From Rickettsiales bacterium (GTDB lineage Bacteria > Pseudomonadota > Alphaproteobacteria > Rickettsiales > UBA1997), in the NCBI GenBank assembly GCA_947455365.1, contig CANGNU010000009.1, forward strand, positions 1 to 12,763: a DNA stretch of 12,763 nt, written 5' to 3'. The notes beneath the pieces are model-generated. The model was not told the origin of the DNA, made no database searches, and worked only from the letters and a program-made list of their open reading frames with translations. The translations under genes were made by a program, and so were the position numbers. Positions 6,719 to 12,763 of the stretch are shown piece by piece; positions within the stretch are counted from its first letter, which is position 1, and the number at the start of each line of letters is the position of its first letter.

Positions 6719-6746
6719 AAAATATAGCATTGGAAAAAGCTGTCAA
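6719..6746 (-). promoter_or_regulatory. Sigma70-like promoter for kdsA and following genes
   Basis: On the minus strand a perfect -35 TTGACA (6746-6741) is followed after 16 bases by TATTTT (6724-6719); TATATT (6726-6721) is an alternative with a 14-base spacer. The expected start of transcription is near 6710, giving a leader of about 45 bases before the kdsA ATG. It lies in the 120-base divergent gap shared with the protease gene and is the best promoter match found in the window. Confidence 0.65.
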
Positions 6747-6784
6747 GCCAAACAAACTCTAATGCAAATTAAATTTTCATAAAA

Positions 6785-7900
6785 ATGTTCGCCAAGCCGT
6801 TCAATTTAATTCTCGTTTACATTGTCACAATTTTTAATATTGCACTTTTAGCGTCGCCGCTAATTGCAGTGCTGGTGCCAGTGCTGGGGCGGCACGCCAC
6901 CATTACACTAACGCATGATATGATCGACAAAATTAAATTAGCAGCCTTTGTTTTGGTGTTTATTGTCAGCTTTTTAATGTTGGTTTATTTCATGCTAGAT
7001 TTTATCTTCGGATTCGCCATGCGCTCTTCGCTCAAGGGTTGCCAACGATATGAAAAAATTAAAGATTATGACTTTTTAAGCAAAATTTTTGAAGAAGTGA
7101 AAAGCAAATTTGGCGAAAGATCGGTTAAACTTTACATTAAAGAATCGGACGAGATAAATGCCTTTGCCATCAGCAGTTTAGGGGGTAAAGCCATGGTTTT
7201 GACCAGCGGAATTGTTAATCATTATTTAGCGGAAAGCAAAGATCCAAAAGAATTTCTTTTTGCCATTCGTAGCATTATGGGACATGAGATGTCGCACTTG
7301 GTCAATAAAGATTTTCTGCCAACTTTTATGATTATGGCTAATCAAAAAGTAACTAATTTTGTTTCAGCATTGCTTGATATTATTTTCAACTTTGCCGCGC
7401 GAGCCGCGTCTTTCCTGCCTTTTGGTGGAAATCTTTCTTCGCGAGCCATGATTGAAACTTACAATTTTTTAAATTTTTTCCTCAATCTTTTTAATCGCAT
7501 TGTTGTCGCAAATGTTTACGAATTCTTGCGCCGCTTTGTTTCGCGCAGTATCGAGTATCGCTGCGATCGTCAATCAGCGCAGGCTTTTGGTGGTAAGAAT
7601 ATGGCTTTGGCCTTGTCATTTCTAGGCGAATCGGGTTACTTCACTTTATTTTCAACTCACCCCGCCACACAAAAACGCATTGCCAAAGCACAAAAAGTTG
7701 AAATTGTTGATGCAATTATTCGGCCAAAATTTATTGATGGCGTCAGTAATTATTTGGCGATGATGTCATTAATTGTCATCTGCCTTTATGTCGCCAAGCA
7801 GGCTCACATTGATTTGCTGCTACGAGAATATATTCAAAATCATGAAACAATAAATCGTAAATTAATGGTATTGTGGCGCTTAGTTTCGCATTTTTTCTAG
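6785..7900 (+). CDS. HtpX-like M48 family membrane metalloprotease
   Basis: This 371-residue protein has two N-terminal membrane segments (about 7-34 and 52-76), a cytoplasmic catalytic domain, and further hydrophobic stretches (about 190-212 and 322-338). The zinc motif is HEMSH (167-171), matching HExxH. The third ligand is probably E257 in SIEYRCDRQS, with D261 following as in the M48 ExxxD pattern. NAFAI (125-129) and STHPATQKRI (290-299) are further M48/HtpX hallmarks. HtpX proteases degrade damaged or misassembled inner-membrane proteins. At 371 residues it is longer than typical HtpX (about 290); the extra length lies between the active site and the third ligand and at the C-terminus. 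The start is the ATG at 6785 with no Shine-Dalgarno sequence. It diverges from kdsA and is followed 24 bases later by the acyl-CoA synthetase on the same strand, probably as a two-gene operon. The substrate is unknown. Confidence 0.88.
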   Translation: MFAKPFNLILVYIVTIFNIALLASPLIAVLVPVLGRHATITLTHDMIDKIKLAAFVLVFIVSFLMLVYFMLDFIFGFAMRSSLKGCQRYEKIKDYDFLSKIFEEVKSKFGERSVKLYIKESDEINAFAISSLGGKAMVLTSGIVNHYLAESKDPKEFLFAIRSIMGHEMSHLVNKDFLPTFMIMANQKVTNFVSALLDIIFNFAARAASFLPFGGNLSSRAMIETYNFLNFFLNLFNRIVVANVYEFLRRFVSRSIEYRCDRQSAQAFGGKNMALALSFLGESGYFTLFSTHPATQKRIAKAQKVEIVDAIIRPKFIDGVSNYLAMMSLIVICLYVAKQAHIDLLLREYIQNHETINRKLMVLWRLVSHFF

Positions 7901-7924
7901 GGCAAGATCTAAAAAAATAAACAA

Positions 7925-9706
7925 ATGGAAAATTTCTCAACTTTAAGTGAATTAATTCTCTACCAAGCCAGCAAATTCAACAATCTACAAGCTTTAAATT
8001 TTAAAGCTAATAACCAGTGGCAAAGTTTTTCTAATCAAGAATTTCTTGAAAAATCTTTCCATTTTGCTTGCGGCCTGCGCGAAATTGGCCTGCAAAAAAA
8101 TCAAACTGTTGCAATTTTTTCCTACCAAAACCCGCTATGGTTAATAGCCGATTATGGCGCTATTTTAGCGGGTGCAACCACTGTACCAATTTTTCATAAT
8201 ATTTCAGAAGAAAATTTAATTTATCAGTTACAAGATGCTAATGTTGAATATGTTTTTGCTGATAATTTGCAAAGCTTTGATGAGAAAAATAATTTTAAGA
8301 AGTTAGATTTTCTTGCAAAAAAGTTATCACCTGTTGTTAAAAAAGTTATTTCTTGCGGCTTTGTTAGTGAAAATTCTATTAGCCTCGAAAGCTTGATTTT
8401 GCTAGGTAAAAAGGCTGCTGATGAAAAAAAATATGACCTAATTTCTCTAGTAAAAAATGCCCAGCCGCAAGATTTAGCAACAATAATTTATACTTCAGGA
8501 AGTACAGGAAGACCAAAAGGCGTTGAGTTAACACACGAAAATTTGGTTGTGCAAATTAAAGCAACAGCACAGTTTTTTCCACTAAATGCCACAAGCGACA
8601 AAGCCTTGTCCTTCTTGCCTTTAGCGCATATTTTTGAACGAATGGTAATGTCATTTTACATTACGCAAGGCATTGCAATTTATTTTGTTGATGATGTAAA
8701 AAATTTGGGAAATTTATTGAAGGAAGTCAATCCAACCCTAATGACTGTAGTGCCGCGAATGTTAGAGAAAGTTTTTAATAAAATAAAAGAGGCTAGTGAA
8801 AATGGTGGATTGCTAAAAAAATTTCTGGCAACAAAAGCCTTGCAACGCGCGCTAGACAAGCATCCAGAGCATGTTAGAAATTTCTTCGATAAAATTTTTG
8901 ACACATTAGTTTATAAAAAATTTCGCGCCGCTCTTGGTAAAAATATGCGCATGATAATTTGTGGTGGCGCGCCTTTATCGCCAGAAATGGAAAAATTTTA
9001 CAGCAATATTGGAGTTAATTTATATTGCGGTTATGGCCTAACTGAAGCCGCGCCAGTGTTGTCTGCAAACTGTCCAGCGCAACATAAATTTGCTACAATT
9101 GGTACGGCATTTCCCCAAGTTGAATTACGCCTTGCGCCAGATGGAGAGCTGCTGGCGCGCGGCCCCAACATTATGCATAAATATCATAATCAACCACAAA
9201 AAACCGCCGAAGTAATTACCGTAGAAGGTTGGTTAAAGACGGGAGACCTTGCCAGCATTGACCCAAATGGCTTTGTAAAAATTATTGGGCGCAAAAAAGA
9301 ATTGTTTAAAACATCCAATGGCAAATATGTTTCGCCAGTTCCAATTGAACAAAAATTAATACAAGAATTGCCATTTTTAATGGGCGCAATAATTATTGCG
9401 GAAGGAAGAAGATTTGTCTCCGCCTTACTCTTTCCTGACTTTGAGCTGCTAAAAAAAACCAAGGCAAAATTTAATTTTACTGGCGGTAATGAAGAATTTT
9501 TACGCGCAGAAACTTTGCAAGAGGCTACTAAGGAAGCAATAGCAAGGGTTAATAATACACTAGACCATGCCGAACAAATTCAAAAATTTGCAATAATTGC
9601 GCAAGAAATTTCAATTGAAAGTGGTGAAATTACGCCTTCGATGAAGCTGAAGCGTGGCGTTTTGGAGAAGAAATTTTGCGAGATAGTTGATGGTTTTTAT
9701 TCTTAA
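7925..9706 (+). CDS. Long-chain fatty acid--CoA ligase (AMP-forming)
   Basis: A 593-residue member of the adenylate-forming (ANL) superfamily that activates a carboxylic acid as an acyl-AMP and transfers it to CoA. Motifs in order: the ATP loop YTSGSTGRPKG (189-199), LPLAHIFER (231-239), ICGGAPLSP (345-353), YGLTEAAP (370-377), GWLKTGDLASIDPNGF (435-450), GRKKELFKTSNGKYVSP (455-471) and the C-terminal lysine region PSMKLKRG (571-578). LPLAHIFER, the KTSNGKYVSP linker and the length fit the long-chain (FadD15/COG1022) branch better than acetate or aromatic-acid ligases. No signal peptide is visible, so it is cytoplasmic or membrane-peripheral. It follows the M48 protease after 24 bases. Its likely job is to feed scavenged fatty acids into phospholipid synthesis or degradation. 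The chain length accepted is not readable from the sequence. Confidence 0.92.
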   Translation: MENFSTLSELILYQASKFNNLQALNFKANNQWQSFSNQEFLEKSFHFACGLREIGLQKNQTVAIFSYQNPLWLIADYGAILAGATTVPIFHNISEENLIYQLQDANVEYVFADNLQSFDEKNNFKKLDFLAKKLSPVVKKVISCGFVSENSISLESLILLGKKAADEKKYDLISLVKNAQPQDLATIIYTSGSTGRPKGVELTHENLVVQIKATAQFFPLNATSDKALSFLPLAHIFERMVMSFYITQGIAIYFVDDVKNLGNLLKEVNPTLMTVVPRMLEKVFNKIKEASENGGLLKKFLATKALQRALDKHPEHVRNFFDKIFDTLVYKKFRAALGKNMRMIICGGAPLSPEMEKFYSNIGVNLYCGYGLTEAAPVLSANCPAQHKFATIGTAFPQVELRLAPDGELLARGPNIMHKYHNQPQKTAEVITVEGWLKTGDLASIDPNGFVKIIGRKKELFKTSNGKYVSPVPIEQKLIQELPFLMGAIIIAEGRRFVSALLFPDFELLKKTKAKFNFTGGNEEFLRAETLQEATKEAIARVNNTLDHAEQIQKFAIIAQEISIESGEITPSMKLKRGVLEKKFCEIVDGFYS

Positions 9707-9747
9707 ATTTTTAATAATTTTAATTTAAAAAAATAATCGCAGGGTTT

Positions 9748-10791
9748 TTATAAAGATCTTGGGTCTCTCGACACAACAGGTGTTGCGGAATGCCCTGCTG
9801 TTGGTGTAGCCGTGTATGGAGGAGGCAATTCTCCCGGCGCAACAGACGCTGCAAAATGATCTATTGCAGATGTGGTATATTGAGGAGGTAATTCTGGTGC
9901 TCGCGGCGCCATACTGGCCCTTTCGGCGTGTGCAGTATAAGCCGGAGGTTTAGGTTTTAGCGCCTCTGACGCTCTAGCCATGCTATTAAAATTAATATCA
10001 ACCCCATATTTTCTTTTACTAAGCTCCCTTATTTCTTCATGGGTTACTGGCGTTGGTGATTTGTCAATAAAAAATCCGACATTTCCGCCGCTTATTTTAA
10101 GTGCAATTTCTGTTTTATTGCCACGATTGCCCAAAAAGGCAGAGATAAAGGCGTTGTCATTTCTATCTATGCCAACTATCCATTCTACGCCGTCGATATT
10201 TTCTTTATTTTTTCGGTTGCTTTCATTTAAGGCCGTGGCGCCGCCTAAAGATTGGATAAATGACTCTTTAAAAGATGTCAAGAAAGCCCTCATATCATCG
10301 GTTGAAGGACTGTATGCAGCAATGCGCTCAACATAAAGCTCTGCCTCAGGAATTGTTTTGGGAAAATATCGATCATCAATATCTGGGCTAATCTTTTGTA
10401 ATTGATTAACTCTATCGCTATTGAGCTTAAAAAGCTTTGCAACTTCTGCACTAGGAAAATCCCCCGTTATAGATGAAATTTTTGCGCCATCTCTCGTTTC
10501 TTCTGCAAGAATTTTATAATATGATATTCTTTGCGTTTGTTTATCGTACTGAAAATAATGACAAGATTTAATAACTCTGCCATCATGAGTTGTTATTGGA
10601 AGATTGATTAATCGGATGGTGTTGAGCTCGTCGCTTCTTGCAATAGTTAAAACAGATAAGGGATCTGTAGGGTCAGTATATGTGCCTTGCAATTTTTGTT
10701 GCCGCCCATCTATAAATCTTGGAAACCCTCTACGGCTTCCCTCTACTTCTAATGTTATATCAATAGCTTTTGATCTTATTTCTCTGTCCAT
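9748..10791 (-). CDS. Unrecognised protein with three C-terminal PPxY motifs; candidate host-directed effector
   Basis: This 347-residue protein was not recognised as any known family. It is soluble in appearance, with no signal peptide or membrane segment. Residues 1-275 look like one or two mixed alpha/beta domains, with stretches such as GVEWIVGIDRNDNAFISAFLG and KTEIALKISGGNVGFFIDK. From about 278 the chain becomes Pro/Ala/Ser/Thr-rich and probably disordered. It carries PPAY (282-285), PPQY (302-305) and PPPY (323-326), spaced 20 and 21 residues; the last two share the context ELPPxYT. PPxY is the ligand of group I WW domains, found in eukaryotic proteins such as Nedd4-type ubiquitin ligases. 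A disordered C-terminus would also suit type IV secretion. The ATG at 10789-10791 lies 3 bases after the bioA stop, so it is probably the last gene of the bamD-bioA transcript. The coding call is strong; an effector role is inference. Confidence 0.78.
   Translation of the reverse strand: MDREIRSKAIDITLEVEGSRRGFPRFIDGRQQKLQGTYTDPTDPLSVLTIARSDELNTIRLINLPITTHDGRVIKSCHYFQYDKQTQRISYYKILAEETRDGAKISSITGDFPSAEVAKLFKLNSDRVNQLQKISPDIDDRYFPKTIPEAELYVERIAAYSPSTDDMRAFLTSFKESFIQSLGGATALNESNRKNKENIDGVEWIVGIDRNDNAFISAFLGNRGNKTEIALKISGGNVGFFIDKSPTPVTHEEIRELSKRKYGVDINFNSMARASEALKPKPPAYTAHAERASMAPRAPELPPQYTTSAIDHFAASVAPGELPPPYTATPTAGHSATPVVSRDPRSL
9763..9948 (-). repeat. Three degenerate ~21-codon repeats, each opening with PPxYT
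   Basis: Read on the minus strand, units begin at 9948 (PPAYT), 9888 (PPQYT) and 9825 (PPPYT), giving lengths of 60, 63 and about 63 bases. Identity is highest around the motif: the + strand strings GAGGAGG(C/T)AATTCT at the second and third units differ by one base. The rest of each unit has diverged, so the duplication is old or the linkers are free to drift while PPxY is kept. Confidence 0.72.
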
Positions 10792-10794
10792 TCT

Positions 10795-12042
10795 TTATTT
10801 TGATAGAATTTTATTAATAGCAGAAGTTAAAACTTTTAATTCCGCAGTTTTAATAGTCAACGCGGGCATTAAATAAATTAATCCACCAAATGGTCGAATA
10901 AAAACATTTTCGGCAATAAATTTTTTGCGCAATTCAAGCATGTCTTCCCATTTAAGGTCGGTTTCAATTGCGCCTACAGCGCCAAGTGCGCGCACATCTT
11001 TCACGCGCGGGTAATTGCGACATTTTTCCAATTCTTTTTTTAATATTTTTTCTTGTGCAATTGCTTTTGCGCCATAATCTTCTTGTTCAAATAAATCAAG
11101 CGAAGCGTTGGCGCAAGCGGCTGCAAGCGGGTTACCCATAAAAGTTGGCCCATGCATTAAAGAATTTTCTGAAGTTTTTCCTAAAAAAGAATTAAAAATT
11201 TCTTCGGTAACAATTGTTGCAGCTAAGGTGATGCAGCCACCTGTTAAAGCCTTGCCCAGTATTGCTATATCTGGTTTTATTGCGGCATGAGTGAAGCCAA
11301 ATTTTTTGCCAGTGCGATAAAACCCAACAGCGCATTCATCGGCAACAAATAATATTTGATATTTTTTGGTAATATTAAATATTTCGCGCAAAATTTCTGC
11401 CGAGTGAAACTTCATGCCGCCGGCACACTGAATCATTGGTTCGACAAAAACCCCAGCAATTTCGTGATGATTTTTTTTGAGAAAATCTTCAAATTGATTC
11501 AAATCATTTTTATTTTGTGGAAAATCTAAACTAAAATTTTGCAGCAAAAGTGGCAAAAATTTTTGATGCATTCCTTCGTTTAAATCGGCAAGAGACATTG
11601 CGCCCGTAGTATCTCCGTGATAAGAATTTTTGAAAGAAACAAATTTTGTTTTGTGTGGTTGTTTTAAATTTATGTAATGTTGCCAGCAAATTTTCATTGC
11701 CACTTCAACTGCGGTAGAGCCAGAATCGGAAAAAAATGTGCGATCTAAACCAGTGAATTTAGCCAAGCGCCACGCTAGTTTGTAGGTTTCGTCATTGGCA
11801 AAACCTGCTAGCATAATGTGTGGAAGTGTGCGAGCTTGCTTTGTAATTGCTTTGACAAGGTGAGGGTGCCTGTAGCCATGAGCCACCGACCACCAAGAGG
11901 CAATGCCATCAATTAAAACTCGACCATCTTGCAGGTAAATTTTACTGCCTTTGGCGGTGGCAATTTCAAGTTGCGGTACAAAATTTTGCATTTGTGTGTA
12001 AGGCAGCCAAATGTGGTCTGCGCCCTTGCTAATATTGCTCAT
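10795..12042 (-). CDS. bioA: Adenosylmethionine--8-amino-7-oxononanoate aminotransferase
   Basis: BioA is a PLP enzyme that moves the amino group of S-adenosylmethionine to KAPA to give DAPA in biotin synthesis. The 415-residue protein has the hallmarks HIWLPYTQM (10-18), GIASWWSVAHGYRHP (46-60), SDSGSTAVEVAMK (105-117), YHGDTTGAMS (141-150), VEPMIQCAGGM (200-210), the PLP aspartate in ADECAVGF (D235), the Schiff-base lysine in LGKALTGG (K264), HGPTFMGNPLA (297-307) and RPFGGLIYLMP near the end. HIWLPYT and SWW separate it from other class III aminotransferases. ADECAVGFYRTG departs from the usual ADEIATGFGRTG at three positions near the cofactor. The ATG at 12040-12042 lies 2 bases after the bamD stop, with AGGA about 10 bases upstream. 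No other biotin gene is in the window; here bioA is embedded in an operon with bamD and the PPxY protein. Confidence 0.95.
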   Translation of the reverse strand: MSNISKGADHIWLPYTQMQNFVPQLEIATAKGSKIYLQDGRVLIDGIASWWSVAHGYRHPHLVKAITKQARTLPHIMLAGFANDETYKLAWRLAKFTGLDRTFFSDSGSTAVEVAMKICWQHYINLKQPHKTKFVSFKNSYHGDTTGAMSLADLNEGMHQKFLPLLLQNFSLDFPQNKNDLNQFEDFLKKNHHEIAGVFVEPMIQCAGGMKFHSAEILREIFNITKKYQILFVADECAVGFYRTGKKFGFTHAAIKPDIAILGKALTGGCITLAATIVTEEIFNSFLGKTSENSLMHGPTFMGNPLAAACANASLDLFEQEDYGAKAIAQEKILKKELEKCRNYPRVKDVRALGAVGAIETDLKWEDMLELRKKFIAENVFIRPFGGLIYLMPALTIKTAELKVLTSAINKILSK

Positions 12043-12044
12043 AA

Positions 12045-12763
12045 TTAAAATATCCTATCTGCCATTTGCGCCCATTCGCTTTGCGGAAACTGCAATTGCA
12101 ATTGCTGATAGGCTTTAGTTTCTTCATCGCGTAAACCAATTTTGTGGTAAATTTCTACCAAGCGATAATAGGCTTCGGGCCCTTGATTGGTAAAACTGTA
12201 GCGCTTGGTTACTTCTTGAAAATTTTTAATTGCGCCAACATAATTTTGATGCTGAATTTGTGTGCGGCCAACGGCCATTTTGGCACCAGCTAAATGTTCA
12301 TTAACAAAATTTAATTTATCGCGGGCATCGTAAGAATAGTCGCTATCAGGAAAGCGCGCAATCAATTCACGAAAGGTTGAAGAAGCAAGTTTGGTATTAT
12401 CTTGCGCGCGGGTAATTTCAGGAATTTGTTCATAATAGCTTAAAGATTTCATATACATCATGTATGGAATGCTGTCGCTGCTTGGGTTGACGCGAATAAA
12501 ATCATCAACAATGCGAACCACATCATTGTAATTTTTATCTTTGTAATAAGAATATGCGGCCATGGTTTGCGCTCTTGCTGCCCATTTTGAAAAAGGAAAA
12601 TCATCTTCAATTTTTTCAAATTCTTTTGCTGCTTCAGAATAACTTTTTTCGCTCAAAAGTTTTTTTGCTTTAATGTAAGTGCTTTCAGCTGTAGGCGTCT
12701 TCTCATCTTTTTTACATGATGAAATGTTGAGAGAAAATAAAATTACAGCAATTAACAAAAAAT
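12045..12763 (-). CDS. bamD: BamD, outer membrane assembly lipoprotein (start cut by window edge)
   Basis: BamD is the essential TPR lipoprotein of the BAM complex, facing the periplasm on the outer membrane and binding BamA. The frame stays open to the last base of the window, so the start probably lies just outside; the TTG at 12756-12758 falls inside the signal peptide and is unlikely to be the start. The visible N-terminus is a hydrophobic stretch (LLIAVILFSLN) ending in the lipobox ISSC, so the mature protein would begin with a lipid-modified cysteine. About 220 residues of TPR-like helices follow: SYSEAAKEFEKIEDDFP, NYNDVVRIVDDFIRVNP, ASSTFRELIARFPDSDYSYDA, NYVGAIKNFQEVTKRY and the closing QLQLQFPQSEWAQMA. 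The FPxS and FPDSxY patterns are typical of BamD (YfiO/ComL). Length fits the family, so only a few residues are missing. It heads the bamD-bioA-PPxY gene string. Confidence 0.93.
   Translation of the reverse strand, partial: FLLIAVILFSLNISSCKKDEKTPTAESTYIKAKKLLSEKSYSEAAKEFEKIEDDFPFSKWAARAQTMAAYSYYKDKNYNDVVRIVDDFIRVNPSSDSIPYMMYMKSLSYYEQIPEITRAQDNTKLASSTFRELIARFPDSDYSYDARDKLNFVNEHLAGAKMAVGRTQIQHQNYVGAIKNFQEVTKRYSFTNQGPEAYYRLVEIYHKIGLRDEETKAYQQLQLQFPQSEWAQMADRIF

Noticed and set aside
9703-9728. AT-only inverted repeat TTAAATT/AATTTAA after the acyl-CoA ligase gene, near an A-run
   Set aside because: Seven A/T pairs with a 12-base loop are expected by chance in DNA this AT-rich; not a credible terminator.
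9980-10336. Open frame of 118 codons on the + strand
   Set aside because: It is antisense to the PPxY protein gene, hydrophobic and low in complexity, with no start signal; a shadow frame.
1-12763. tRNA, rRNA, CRISPR array, transposase or integrase
   Set aside because: Intergenic gaps are short, and none holds cloverleaf-like, spacer-repeat or terminal-repeat structure; no protein carries transposase or integrase motifs.

Overview
The window is AT-rich, densely coded, Gram-negative DNA. It most resembles a host-associated alphaproteobacterium of the Rickettsiales or Holosporales type. That placement is an inference from low GC, the style of the BamA, BamD, KdsA, MurG and BioA proteins, the virtual absence of Shine-Dalgarno sequences, and an intergenic palindromic repeat with the core ATTCCCGC/GCGGGAAT. 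No rRNA, tRNA or CRISPR array was recognised, and no gene-free stretch exceeds about 120 bases.

Layout, left to right. (1) The 3' part of bamA (+) enters from the left edge and converges with a small minus-strand gene for a RodZ-like helix-turn-helix membrane protein. (2) murG (-) lies upstream of that gene, separated from it by a GC-rich tandem/palindromic repeat that abuts the murG stop codon. (3) argF (+) diverges from murG. (4) A minus-strand block runs kdsA, then an AlbA_2/Schlafen-type protein 3 nt later, then a DUF3800 protein; a good sigma70-like promoter precedes kdsA and a 31-base hairpin separates the two accessory genes. (5) Divergent from kdsA is a plus-strand pair: an HtpX-like M48 membrane protease and a long-chain acyl-CoA synthetase. 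(6) A tightly packed minus-strand operon enters from the right edge: bamD (partial), bioA 2 nt later, and 3 nt after that an unrecognised protein whose C-terminus carries three regularly spaced PPxY motifs.

Most genes serve the envelope: outer-membrane protein insertion (BamA, BamD), LPS Kdo synthesis (KdsA), peptidoglycan lipid II (MurG), membrane protein quality control (M48 protease) and a RodZ-like protein. ArgF and BioA give arginine and biotin steps, and the acyl-CoA synthetase activates fatty acids.

Two accessory elements stand out, both placed directly behind housekeeping genes. The AlbA_2 plus DUF3800 pair is a plausible nucleic-acid-acting, possibly defence-related module. The PPxY-repeat protein is a plausible host-directed effector, because PPxY is the short linear motif recognised by eukaryotic WW domains. 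Both functions are inferences and neither is shown by the sequence alone.
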